Assembly: GCA_028386065.3 (NCBI GenBank)
Contig: JAKUCV010002199.1
Coordinates: forward strand, 1 to 64,000
Direction of reading: 5' to 3'
DNA: 64,000 nucleotides
From: Turnera subulata
Taxonomy: Eukaryota; Streptophyta; Magnoliopsida; Malpighiales; Passifloraceae
The notes under the pieces were generated by a model that did not search any database, was not told where the DNA came from, and saw only the letters and a list, made by a program, of their open reading frames with translations. The position numbers and the translations under genes are program-made. Positions 35,558 through 47,099 of this stretch are shown here, piece by piece; the stretch's first letter is position 1, and each line of letters starts with the position of its first letter.

Positions 35558-36241
35558 ATGCCTGCTCCCTCATCCGTCTTCTTCGTCGAAGGTGCCAATC
35601 TTGGCAGAAGGAATCGTCTGGCCTACAGCATGGTCAACGAACGTGCAGAGGAGCTACCGAACGAGCTCGGCAGAATGCCACGCCTGGTCTTTGTCGACGA
35701 GCTCTACTCGTCGCGGTTCTTCGTCACTCCAATGGAAGAGGTGTTCTTCCTAGAGGACCATGGAACACTGAGGACTTCATACTACGGCTCAGCAAACTCC
35801 GTGATGTTCTTCATCTCGGATAGGCTTCAAGAGTTTAACTTGGAGTCCACTTGCCAGACTGTGGAGCAAGGTGCTTACTACCAACTCTTAATGACAGCCC
35901 AGAGCATACCCAGAATGACTCGGCTACCTCCAACCTGGCCAAAGGTACGGCTACTGGTGTGGAACTGCAGAGGAGTTGCAAGGCGTGCACAGGAATTCTC
36001 ACGCACCCTGAGAGACTTGAAGAACCAGTATAAACCGAACATGGTTCTTCTGACGGAGACGCAGTGGCAACCACTGGACGACCACGGTCCGATTCCACTC
36101 CGATTCCCTCAAGCTAACCGGTTCGAGATTCCTGGGCAGCGTGACAGAGGCGGCATGTGGTTCTCTTGGAGCGATAGGGTCACGGTCAACATCAACAGTG
36201 ACGCAAACAGCTTCCGTGTCAACGTCGTTGCAAACCGTTAA
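35558..36241 (+). CDS. Antisense ORF 2 of N1: 227-residue protein ending in a LINE-endonuclease-like half domain
   Basis: 227 codons on the strand opposite to the element's sense. Residues 1-129 (beginning MPAPSSVFFV, containing PRLVFVDELYSSRFF and LEDHGTLRTSYYGS) match nothing I recognise. Residues about 131-170 (LLVWNCRG at 132-139, then LRDLKNQYKPNMVLLTET) and 198-204 (GGMWFSW) closely resemble the start of the endonuclease/exonuclease/phosphatase domain of plant LINE ORF2 proteins, which typically read WNCRG...L..KPD...L.ET...GG.W..W. The C-terminal half of such a domain, with its catalytic Asp and His residues, is absent, so nuclease activity is unlikely. N3 encodes the same 227-residue protein with about 33 substitutions by eye and no indel or stop. 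That pattern suggests the frame has been under selection. Function unknown. Confidence 0.72.
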   Translation: MPAPSSVFFVEGANLGRRNRLAYSMVNERAEELPNELGRMPRLVFVDELYSSRFFVTPMEEVFFLEDHGTLRTSYYGSANSVMFFISDRLQEFNLESTCQTVEQGAYYQLLMTAQSIPRMTRLPPTWPKVRLLVWNCRGVARRAQEFSRTLRDLKNQYKPNMVLLTETQWQPLDDHGPIPLRFPQANRFEIPGQRDRGGMWFSWSDRVTVNINSDANSFRVNVVANR

Positions 36242-36559
36242 ATGTATTTTCATATTTTAATAAATTATCAAAAATCCATGTAATATTTCCCTTTATTTTA
36301 TAAAATATCAAATATCAATGTAGTATTTCTATTTGTACTTCCAATATTATCAATATTAATAATATTTATATTTATGCTTATTATGGCATCATTTACCTCT
36401 TATGTGTATGCCCTGGGACAGCTGGCGTCCCTTGACTAGATCCATAATGCACTAACTAAATGATATAAAATAATAAACAAATGGAGCGAACTATACAAAC
36501 AAGACAACAAACACACAAAGACTGCCCAACAAGACCTAACGCCCGCTCCGCTACCAAAA

Positions 36560-39498
36560 TGAGACGCCCCGACCCGTATTTACCGTACATAGTAAACACG
36601 TGCTGGAACTGTGACGACCCAACCCAACATGACTCAGCATACAGTGTGTAAAACGACAACTCGGCCCCAACGGTCCAAAATAACAAACATCAATAATAAT
36701 AAAACCGGCCCAATGGCCCAACAACAATAATAATATGCACAGCGGAAGACTTTAACTCACATAAACACTGTAAGCAACAACAATATAGCCCTACGGGCCA
36801 ACGACAAAATAAACAGCACAGCAGAAGACTTAACGACTCACAATGACTCTGTATGCAACCCATGATGCAACTAATGGATCCGAGTCCTGTCCAAGGGATA
36901 ACGTCGCAGCCTGTCTGGAATGCAATATACCTGAACCACAAATAACTCAACCTACGGGATGAAAGCCCGCAGGTGAGGGGTGAGTCCGAAGTGCCCACCG
37001 GGTAAACCCATAAGCAAATATACATATACATACACCGTAACTATTCCAAGTCACAACACAACAATTAACCAAGGTTCTCACGAACCTTAAATACACACTG
37101 GTGATTCTAGACACGCTATTCCAATTTTATTATCAGGGCCCCTATCACAAGTTAAATGATGGCCGTCGCCTGGTAGTCAAGCTAGCTAGCCCGTGGACCC
37201 CGCCCTGGTACCTCCACGTAAAACTGGCACAGACAGGGAGCAGACCCCAAGCACACTCTCCCCCAGCGCCTAAAAATAATAATTGGTACAGACAGGGAGC
37301 AGACCCCAAGCACACTCTCCCCCAGCACCATAAATCAGACTACCATCTGGCTGTTCCAACATTTAACTGTGACTCACTAGATGTCTAAGTGTATTCAATT
37401 TTATTATTTCCTTTTTCCTCGACTAGTTACTACATCTCTATCATCCAACCATTATCTCATTATCCCGAGCAGGCTCGCAGCCTCTCCGCTCGTCTGGATA
37501 ATAATCAATACCAAACTGTCATCACATAATAGTACCCCCGGTACTCAACTCACACAATTCTACAGTCAACAACAGCAATAATCTTACTTATATCCACAAT
37601 TCCAACATCATCAATTATATCAACAGCAACAATAATTTCAACAACATCAACGGCAATAATTATCAACATAATTCTTCACACAACAAACCATACATAGCCA
37701 TAAAGTATCATACCAGCATCATTGGTCACAGTAAGCAAACAGCAACTTGATATCACGGGATGTAAATAAATATTTACTTAACCTCACCTTGGCCGATAAA
37801 TTCCTCGTGAACTTCTCCTACAGGTTCCAAGCCCACGTTCTCGTTCTCCTCACCTAGATGTATTAACATATAATCACATAAATGCACAACACAATGATAT
37901 GCATAAAATTGTGTACTTCCGTAATACTGTTATAACTTAATTACTATTTATACCTGATTTACATCCTTGGTATATATATATGTATATATATTATATATCT
38001 GACATGTGTATATAATCTTGTACCGTATAATTATTATTTATTATTATTACATTATTTTTTTTTAATGTTACCAGAATGTATATTCATGTATGTTACTATT
38101 ATTATAAATATTTAGAATTATAATTCCGTTGCTAAAGTTGCATGAAAAAGAAATGTCATCCCACCCAATTATCCAAAACCAAACTTTCAGCCTATCACCC
38201 AAGTCCACAAGCCCACTTCACCCAAGTTCACAAGCCCACTTCACCCAAGTTCACAAGCCCACTTCTTTTTAAGGGCAGCCCATCACATGTGAATAAACTC
38301 ACCTTGACCCGGCTGAACTAAGATGCTGCAACCATGCAAGGTTGATGACGGCTGGTGGCGGCACGATGGGCGAGGGCGAGCAGGTGGTCTGCTGCGAACG
38401 ACGGTGCAACGAGGAAGGAGAGGAACGGAGGCGCTGCACGTTGAGGAGGCGACGGGTGCGCGGCTGCAGGCGCGGTGAGGGACGAAGGTGCGACGCGAGG
38501 GGAAGGAAGGGCGGGACGTGACCTGCTTGTCACCGCAGCTCGTGCGACAGTGGAGCTTGTAGCGGTGGCCGGTGGGTTGTTCGCTGGTGGTGGCGTACCG
38601 CGACGGGAACACGTGCAACGGTGAGCGAGGAGTAGAAACAGGAAGGTAGAAGGTGGCGCGGCTACTGCTTCGAGGCGGCGGCAGTACGTGAAGAAGAAGA
38701 TGGCGGGCATGGCGGGGTTCGGCCATGGTGCAACTTTAGGACGGCGGTGGAGCAATGGAGGAGGAAAAAGAAGAAGATGGTGGTGCTGCGCGCCGGTGCC
38801 GCTGGTGGCGTGGTGGTCGGCGGTGAGGAGGGTGCAAGCGGTAGTGGAGAGGTGAAGAAGGAGGAGAAGAAGAAAATGAAGGTGGTGAACAGGGGGTTAC
38901 GGTTGGGGTTGTTGTTGAGTTGTTGTATATATATATATATATATATATATGACAACAATGCTGTACGAAAAATAAAGATGGGTGGCTAGGGAGTGTAGAG
39001 AATGGGTACTGTGTGTGTGGTTTGGCAGACATCAATGGTTTATATAACCAGAAAAATAAACAAAAGAAACGACACATGAATAAAGGTGAGGAAGAGAGGC
39101 AGTGATGAGCGTGTTGGCCACAGTGAGTGTAATTATGGTGATGCACGATCAAATGAGCTGGAAAGAAACCTAACCAGCAAAAAGTTTATTTTTTTCTGTA
39201 TATATATTTTTATGTTTATTTTTTTAAAAAATCTATTATTATTATGATTTTATTATTATTATTAAGCAAAAGACTTATATGCCCTTTCTATTCTTTTAGT
39301 CTCCAAATAAGATATAGGGGTAATTTTGTCTTTTTGAAAATTCGTTTCAAAATACCACTTACTCTCAGAAAAATCCAAAGTAAATTTCCAAAAACACGTT
39401 TGTTATTTATGGTGGAAATAAAGAATAAATTTTCTTTAAGATAAATTAGTAATTATTAGAATATAAATACTTGGCAAAATAATAATGATAATAATAAC

Positions 39499-39535
<37 letters not shown>

Positions 39536-39725
39536 GTAATAATCATAAAGATAGTGATAATCATAATAATCGTAATATTCATAATTATAATCAAACTTCT
39601 ATAAGGAAAACCGTATGGAAATCAAATGGTAGAATCCTCGATTAAATGCGATAAGATTTTATTAATCACCGTAAAAGTTAAAATAAAACGGTAAAATCAA
39701 CAAAAATTTTACCCGGGTCGTTACA
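36560..39725 (-). repeat. N1 5' LTR
   Basis: 3166 bp, nearly identical to 30941-34162 and in the same orientation. The 58-75-bp duplicated 'cagacagggagcag' block (37226-37330), the three 25-bp repeats (38196-38264) and the TATA-like box near 39039-39047 are all present. The (TA)n and (AAT)n tracts differ in length. Confidence 0.9.
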
Positions 39726-39730
39726 TGCAG

Positions 39731-39971
39731 CTCTTTCTCTTTTTTTTTTGGTCGTGAATAGTAACACAGATGAACAAGAGTTCGTGAACAGTAACAATGA
39801 ACAGTAACAGTACAAATTTTTTTGTTTTTTTTTTATAATCGACAACACAAAACAACACAGAAACAAGGAATTGAAACTACGATATTGAATGGCCACGAAT
39901 TTGACAAAATTGAAATAACACAAATACAAAAGGCTATGATTGATTGAAACCTTAGCTCCACTACCAAAAGA
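39731..39971 (-). other. G1 interior, 5' end, displaced by N1
   Basis: The leader portion of G1 between its 5' LTR and the N1 insertion. It holds a primer-site-like TTTTGGTAGTGGAGC (minus, about 39955-39969) and short repeats of 'gaacagtaaca'. No gene. Confidence 0.6.
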
Positions 39972-40183
39972 AGATACGGCAACAGCCCTAGAATCCACTA
40001 GTTCCACCTCCGTAACTATTTGATTGTCCTGATCTTTAATCTCAATCAAACTCGTCGTGTAAGTCTCCTTCACCTCCTAATCTTTACACAGATTAGACAA
40101 CAAAGAAGTAGATACACAACAAAGCCTTTTGCAATTCTATTCTTCACCTCCTAGACTCAATTAAGGAATAGGAAACAAAGGGA

Positions 40184-40188
40184 TTAGA
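40184..40188. repeat. Target-site duplication TTAGA of the solo LTR, left copy
   Basis: Repeated at 41752-41756. The undisturbed partner LTR has a single 'gggattagaatcac' at the corresponding place (about 27822), which confirms the insertion point. Confidence 0.88.
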
Positions 40189-41751
40189 TGTAAGTAACTG
40201 GGCATGCAAACAAATAGACAATATGCACAGCGAAAAACCCGGAACTAATGAAGGATCCATGTGAAACGGGGTAAACCAATTAACAAAAATTTCGTACCTG
40301 GTTTGGTCGAGATCTTTCACTCAACTGATGATACGAATCAGCAAGAACCGGACAGAAATCCGACTCCTCTACGGTATCCACACGAACCGTCGATGATTGC
40401 TAGCAACCGTCACACGATCACTAACCCGAGTACTCTCGAGCCGCAGTGCTAGCTGCAGAATTCCGAGAGCTAGAGACTAGAGAGTGTTTGATGTGTTTTT
40501 TTTTTGTGTTGAGCTTGGTGTGTTAATCTCATTAACCACACTCTTTCATGTATATCACATATACATATATCAGTATTAGTTAGTCTAGAAAATGGTCAAC
40601 CCAATCATACATATATATCTTATCACATATCAATATGTATGATTGTGTTTCCATTATCTATACTTTAGTCATAATCATCTACATGATCATGTCTCCGCTA
40701 ACTCAATTGTATATATCAACATATATATAAAACAACACATCTTTTCATGCCTTTTGGACAATAATTCAGGTTCAATAATTCTGGTAACTATTGAACCGAA
40801 CAACCCAAACGACCCGGTCCAACTATAGTCTAACGACTAGCTCAATAACCTGGTCGAACCGTGGTCCAACCATGGTCTAACCACTAGCTCGAATCAACAG
40901 TTCTAAGTGTGTGACCCTGTAGGCACTAATTACATTGGCAATAATTATAAACTCTCATTTATAATTATAAACAATGAGGCGGTGTCTAGCAACACATCAT
41001 TGCTACCCAAGTAACCAGATTAGTACTGATTCATTATACCTCAGAAAAATGTCATTATCCTTTCGTCACATTATCAAGATTAAACATGAGACATGGAATA
41101 TATCATTCTCGTATATGTTTAATCTAAGTTTCCTTGATCCTTGAGTTAACTGTGTAAAACAGATACAAATGATATCCCCATATCATTTAATCTGAGCATG
41201 GCCATGCATTTATAGTTCAATTCTATCAAGAGGCCCAACTGATAATATACCCATTATGAGGGTTGGACAAATTCCATCTTGATCATACAAAACCCACTAC
41301 ACATTATATCATGTACCCAATGATTACTCTAAAGTTCACTCATTTACGAATGACCAAGAGTAATATCAAAGTATATGACTCACATGTTGGGAACCTTGAT
41401 GATCTCAGGTCTAAGGATAATACATATAAGAACCACTAATGACAACATATATATAACAGTCCTTGTAGTGTTCTTATGTCGGGTCAGTCCAGACCACAAG
41501 TTCTCTAACTTGTACCCGTATGTAGAATTCATATCTCATATAATTCTCAACATACGCTAGTCTTAATTTATTATTACAACCCATCCATAATAATAATCAA
41601 CTAGGGACAATTCGAGAATATAAAATATTCTTAGGTTATAAATATGTGTAAGCGTTTATCACTGATAAACATATTTATTGGAATAAAACCTTAATAAATA
41701 TACATGACTATATAATAATCCAATGATTGGCTTTTGGGCATTACACTAACA
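40189..41751 (-). mobile_element. Probable solo LTR of another LTR retrotransposon
   Basis: The 1563-bp insert has near-inverted ends TGTAAG...CTAACA and a TTAGA duplication. It encodes no recognisable gag or pol, and no second LTR is seen inside. A solo LTR left by LTR-LTR recombination is the simplest reading. The orientation is inferred from CA-rich and T-rich composition and is uncertain. A small non-autonomous element cannot be excluded. Confidence 0.7.
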
Positions 41752-42501
41752 TTAGAATCACAAGGAGTTGAATAAACGCCACAAGCAAAGCAACTTGATA
41801 AGTAAATTCAAACCCTAATATAAAACCAAGAGAATCCACTCTCGATAAATATGATTGAATCCACAATCAAAGAAAACCTCAAAGGAGTATTTTTATTCTC
41901 AAATTCGTCATATTGAAAACATAAGAAAGAAATCCCTATTTATACTAATCTCTAACCCTAATTTCGTCTAAACTAACCCAAAATCAAGTCAAAATAGGTT
42001 TTTGACTTTTCCAGAATTTTTAGGTACCAACCAGTATTTTTCGGTACGACTTCAGACTACCCAAATAGATAGTATTTTTAGGTGCGATTTTAGACTACCC
42101 AATTACACTAGGTTTTAATTTGAGCCCACATGAGTTAGACACTAAATAAAACCTTTACAATAAAAACCCAACTAACTTAAGCCCATAATAATCAACCTAA
42201 TTAATAATGGACTAGACCCAAAATAATAAAATAATAAAAATATAAATATAAAACAACCACATGTCGACATTGGGCCCCACTTGAAGATTGATGTCGACAA
42301 GCCTCCTTCCAATAATGATAATCAAGGTGACTTCTCATTAAGTTTTCTTCTAAGCTTGCTTAACTTGATTTCTTCTTGAAATTCTTGTTCAATCCAAGCT
42401 TGTGTAAAATGATTCTTCATGGGCATCTTTGGGCAAGCTTTTGTGATTGAAACTTGGAATCCTCCCCTTGTGCTTGGTGCATCCTTGATTGCATCACTAC
42501 G

Positions 42502-43703
42502 CCAGTTCCTTCCCTGCAGATTATTAGTATCCTAGCCCTCTCTCTAACCTCAGCCCCAGTTAGTCCAAATGATACTATCATCTGGGAGCATAATAGCTCA
42601 AGAGAATGTACTGTCAAGTCAGCATATTAGCCCATTCGTGGTGACTTGGCACCTGTAAACCCTGACCCATGGAAACAAGTGCGGCGCTACAAAGGACTCC
42701 TGAAGGTTCAAACCTTTCTTTGGCAATTGGCAAATGACGCCCTCCTGACAAACGCTACCCGATTCTGCCGACGCATGTCAGCTTATGACACTTGCCCAAG
42801 ATGCCTATGTGAACCAAAAACTTGCTTGCATGCTATCCGAGATTGCCCCTTCGCCAAACTAGTTTAGTGCCTAGTTTTGATTTCTAATGTGTGGCATGTT
42901 TTCTTTGCAGATCGAAGTGTAGAGGCTTTGCTATCTACGGCGCTGAAAAACTCCTTCGACTGCCACTCCCGCTTCCCTTGGCTACTGCTTTTTGGGATTG
43001 GCGTATGGATCATCTAGAAGACGAGAAATGAACTTGTCTTTTAACACCTACATGATATTGATTGTCCACAACCTATGGCAGACAAACTCTCTGCCTTTAG
43101 CTTCCAAGTGTGGCGTGAACAGTAGAAGAGTTCAGCAGTAGGTCTAAGGGCCTCAACCCAAACGACCCCTGTTGGATGGTTATCCCCGGGAACCGACATG
43201 TTGAAGGTGAACATCGATGGTGTAGTTTGCGGGATCACGGGAAGAGCTAGAGCGAGCGACGTCTTCAGGTCCAACGATGGGAAATGGGTGTTGGAGTTTA
43301 CTCATGGCCTTCAACCTTGAAACCCATTATTCACCAAAGTCTGGGCAATATATGATGCATTATGTGTTGCATAGAGTTTTGATTTTAGTCACCTCGTCAC
43401 ATAGGTAGATACTTTGTACGTGGCCTCCCTATTAAACTCACAAGGAACTACCCGTTTTGATCGAGTACCCACCATGGAGTGCATTCGAGATTACTCAACC
43501 GACATTGACATTCTACTGTTTAGCATGTGTAGAGAGAAGCCAATGGAGTGGCAGACTTGCTAACTAAGCGTTGTCTCTCCCTCAACCCTTGTTTAAACAC
43601 GGTGTGAGAGGCCCCAAACTTTTGCCAAAATCAACTGTTGTTAGATACCTCAAGAGCATAGGTCCTACGGGACTTTATCATGTACTTTGATCTTTTCATT
43701 AAT
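42502..43703 (+). pseudogene. LINE ORF2 remnant, downstream piece: zinc-binding and RNase H regions
   Basis: On the plus strand, with stops and frameshifts, the sequence reads NDTIIWEHNSSRECTVKSAY, then WKQVRRYKGLLKVQTFLWQL and CPRC.CEPKT..HAIRDCP. This is the reverse-transcriptase zinc-binding domain (zf-RVT) of plant LINEs. Further on LKVNIDGV (43202-43226), AIYDALCVA and NGVADLLTKRC (43540-43570) match the RNase H-like C-terminus (RVT_3 type). The upstream piece lies at 27300-27637, on the other side of the G1 insertion. The 3' UTR 'tactttgatcttttcattaat' phrase runs to the MITE insertion. Confidence 0.85.
43695..43703. repeat. 9-bp target-site duplication TTCATTAAT of the MITE, left copy
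   Basis: Exact repeat at 44923-44931 outside the other inverted-repeat end. Confidence 0.88.
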
Positions 43704-44922
43704 GACTTAAACCCCAATTTGGCCCTTATATTTTGCCTAATTGGTCAATTCAGCCCCTATGTTTTAACATTGACCGATTGAACACTCATATTTATAAACT
43801 TTGGTCAATTGAGTATCTCTATTTGCTAATTTTGGTCAATTTATCCCAATTTCAAATTGCAGTCAAAATTGACTAGTTTGACCAGGTGACATGTCTTTTA
43901 ATAAACACTTACGCCAATGTATGCACGACACATGTCCAACAATACCATATCAAATAAATTTGCATTTTCAAAAATTTTTCCTAAAAAATCATTGTAAAAT
44001 TAACGATATTTTATAATAATATATAGAACAAATGATTTTTTAAAATATACTCCATTACTAGTATTATGAAAAGTGAAAAAAATAATAAAATAAAAAAATT
44101 AACACAAAAAATATTTAAAAAATATAAAATATTTAATAATAGTATAAAGAAAAAAATAAATTTTGGAATTTAATTTTTAACTCCAAAATAGAAAAAAATG
44201 GAAATAAATGAAATAATAATAATATGAAGAGAAAAGATAATAAAATAGAAAAATATAACAGTTAACACAAAAAATATTATAATAAATTAAAAGTAATTGA
44301 TAATTCTATAAATAATAACTAATTTGGCAAATTAAAACATTCATCATTAAGCCTTAAAACAAAAAAAAATAACAACAAAATAAAAAATTTAAAAAATTAA
44401 ATAGTAATAAACAAAAAATAAAAAAGAGTAATTTTTAAAATATATGTAAGGAAAATATTTTAAAAACTAATATTGTGCAGAAAAAATATATTAAAACAAA
44501 AAAATAGTATATAAATCAAGAAAATAAGAAAAACTAATAATATGTAAAGAAAATATTAAAATAGGAAAATAGAATAGTTAAATAAATATAAAAATAATAT
44601 TGTGTAGAAAAAATATTAAAAAAGAAAAATAGAATATAACTCTAGACAATAAAATAACCTAATACTATGCAAAGAAAACTAAGATTTTTATGCTATTAAA
44701 AAAAATTATTGGCATACGTGTTTATTAAAAGTCATGTCACACGGTCAAACTAGTCAATTTTGACTGCAATTTCAAATTGGGTTAAATTGACCAAAATTAG
44801 CAAAAATATATACTTAATTGACCAAAGTTTACAAATATGAGTGTTCAATCGGCCAAAGTTAAAACATAGGGGCTGAATTGATCATTTAGGCCAAACGCAG
44901 TGGCCAAATTAGGATTTAAGCC
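43704..44922. mobile_element. Mutator-type MITE
   Basis: The 1219-bp element with 9-bp duplications has inverted repeats of about 215 bp. The left arm reads inward 'cttaaaccccaatttggcc', 'ggtcaattcagcccctatgttttaac', 'tttggtcaatt' and 'tcaaaattgactagtttgacc'. The right arm (about 44705-44922) is the reverse complement. The interior (43960-44690) is very AT-rich with no coding content. Nine-base duplication plus long terminal repeats fits a non-autonomous MULE. Confidence 0.88.
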
Positions 44923-44931
44923 TTCATTAAT

Positions 44932-44942
44932 CCAAAAAAAAA
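44932..44942 (+). other. Probable poly-A tail of the LINE, separated by the MITE
   Basis: With the MITE and one duplication removed, the LINE 3' UTR continues '...cattaatcc' into an A-run here, as expected for the end of a LINE. Confidence 0.5.
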
Positions 44943-45605
44943 CTTTCCTTTTTCTTTTCTTCTCATGTTTAGTTTTTTTAAAAAAAAATGATATTTTTAT
45001 TATTTTTGTTTGCTTTCACCGACGGAAATGAAACGCCTTATTCATAGTGGTTTGTATGTCCCACATCAAATAGTTTTTTCAGATGTTTGTGCCATATTTA
45101 ACATTGCGCGTTACCCAAAATTACCATAATTTTGTGGCAATGGCGTGCGCTCCCGATAAAAGGAAAAAAAAGAAGAAACTAAAATCAAGAACAAGACCCC
45201 TTCCCATATCGATCCATATATGAATACGGTGGATAAGGAATTGGCCCAATAATTCGAAGGCCCACAACAATGGGGAAGAAGACCCAAATCCTAAAAATTC
45301 AGCTCCAGCATCAAACCGACCCAGGGATTAACGGCATTTTAAGTGCTCAACCTCTTAGCTAAAACTCAATTAACTCCTGTATTTTTCAAAAATGACAATT
45401 GAATCCTAAATTATATCCATTATTTCAAATAAACCCTAAATACAATTTGTGTTTAAAAAGTTAAAGTTGACATATCCGCCGTGGGAAGAGAATAACAAGC
45501 TCGATGGATTACTGCATCATTATTGTGAATTTTCATATAGTATGCTAATCTCTCAAATAAATGCCTCATATTTTTATTGTTTGGATATATATCCGTATGA
45601 CAACC
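44943..45605. other. Intergenic, no gene seen
   Basis: AT-rich spacer between the LINE tail and the N2 element. The region 45325-45480 ('gtgctcaacctcttagct', 'aattgaatcctaaatta') resembles one arm of another small inverted-repeat element, but no partner arm was found. Confidence 0.45.
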
Positions 45606-45610
45606 CAGTG
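45606..45610. repeat. Target-site duplication CAGTG of N2, left copy
   Basis: Repeated at 61612-61616, 16 kb away, directly after the far end of the N2 right LTR. This ties the two outer pieces together across the N3 insertion. Confidence 0.85.
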
Positions 45611-47060
45611 TGAAACGCCCCGATTCGTATTTACCGTTATACACAGTAAACACGAGGGACCTATTATTTATTACAGAAACCACAGCAGTAAATATCATAA
45701 ATCAACAGTAATAATACAACATCAGTACTCGTCTCAGTGCGGAGACATTATTACAACAAGCAACAGAAGCAGAGTAACAAAATGCAAGCAGCGGAAGTCT
45801 TAATGCAATACAACAATAGGCAACAATATGAAAATGATGCAACGCAGGATGGATCCGAGCCTGGCAGAGGGTGCGCCACAGCTTGCCTCGAACGTACCTG
45901 AGCTACGCACAGCCAAACTACGTGACCAGGTCACGCAGGCGAGGGGTGAGTCCGAAGTGCTCACCGGGTAAAATCCATAAGCAAATATATATATACAAGC
46001 AACCGTTAATTTCTAAGTCACATTATCAACAATTAAATAAGGTCCTCACGAATCTTATATAACACACTTGTGATCCTAGACACGCTATTCCAATTTTATT
46101 ATTAGGGCCCCTATCATTAGTTAAATGGTGGCCGTCGCCTGGTAGTCAAGCTAGCTAGCCCATGGACCCCGCCCTAGTACCTCCACATATAACTGGCACA
46201 GACAGGGAGCAGACCCCAAGCACACTCTCCCCCAGCACCTAAAATAATAATTGGTACAAACAGGGAGCAGACCCCAAGCACACTCTCCCCCAGCACCATA
46301 AAATAAAAGACTACCATCTGGCTGTTCCAACATTTAACTGTGACTTACTAGATGTCTAAGTGTTTTCAATTTTATTATTTCTTTTCCCTCAATTAGTTAC
46401 TATACATCTATTATCCGACCATTATCTCATTATCCCGAGCAGGCTCACAACCTCTCCGCTCGTCTGGATAATACAACCTTATACCAAACCGCTACCCCAT
46501 ACTAGTACCCTCGGTACTCAACTCACACAATTTTCACAGTCAACAACAACAGTAATAACTTACTTATACCAACAATTCCAGCATCATCAATAACATCAAC
46601 AATATTAATCATCAATTTAATTCATCACAAAACAAACCATTCACAACCACAAAGTATCATACCAGCAAACATCGCACATAGTAAACAAACAGCAACTTGA
46701 TATCACGGGCAGTATATAAATATTTACTTATCCTCACCTTAGCTGATTTTCCTATTCCTGAAAGTCCTCGAAATGTCCCGGCTCTGGCTTCTCGGGATAC
46801 TGCTCGTTATCAACTCCTATATCAAACAATAATATATGCACACATAAGATGATATGCAAATGCCCGACTAATACTGTAAGCCTTAAAAATAAATACTGAA
46901 CCAACTCGATACTCCCCCGGGTTATTCCCATTATCGTCATAATTCACCATTTATTTTCAAGTGTCAAAATAATACCATACTTATACCCGAATATTACTCT
47001 GGTATAATACTTACTTTGATAATACCCTTCCATTTTTATTTTTCTCAAAATAATTATATA

Positions 47061-47099
<39 letters not shown>

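Larger units (their letters stand above)
30941..39725 (-). mobile_element. N1: non-autonomous chromovirus-type LTR retrotransposon with antisense ORFs
   Basis: 8785 bp, flanked by TGCAG duplications and inserted in the leader of G1. LTRs of about 3.2 kb (30941-34162 and 36560-39725) begin, in the element's own sense (minus strand), TGTAACGACCCGGG and end GGGGCGTCTCA. The purine tract AAGGAGGATAGAC abuts the left (3') LTR at 34163-34175. A primer-site-like TTTTGGTAGCGGAGC abuts the right (5') LTR at 36545-36559. The 2.4-kb interior has no gag or pol. It carries two open frames on the PLUS strand, antisense to the element. The two LTRs differ mainly in microsatellite length and a few bases, so the insertion is recent. 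Confidence 0.92.
27638..42496 (-). mobile_element. Ty3/gypsy derivative G1, interrupted by two later insertions
   Basis: LTRs of about 940 bp start TGAT and end ATCA (27638-28574; 39972-42496 once the inserted solo LTR is removed), with the 5-bp duplication CTACG on both sides. The element reads on the minus strand. The purine tract AGGAAGAGGGGAA lies next to the left (3') LTR. A primer-site-like TGGTAGTGGAGC lies inside the right (5') LTR at about 39954-39970. Without the N1 insertion (30941-39725) the internal region is only about 2.6 kb. It codes for a protease and flanks, but no reverse transcriptase or integrase, so it is non-autonomous. Confidence 0.88.
39972..42496 (-). repeat. G1 5' LTR, interrupted by a solo LTR
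   Basis: 39972-40188 and 41757-42496 together match the 3' LTR (27638-28574). The inserted 40189-41751 and one TTAGA copy account for the rest. The left end reads AGAT instead of TGAT. Confidence 0.88.

Noticed and set aside
40261..41560. Short open frames inside the solo LTR
   Set aside because: They are about 60 codons each with no domain and are expected by chance in 1.5 kb.
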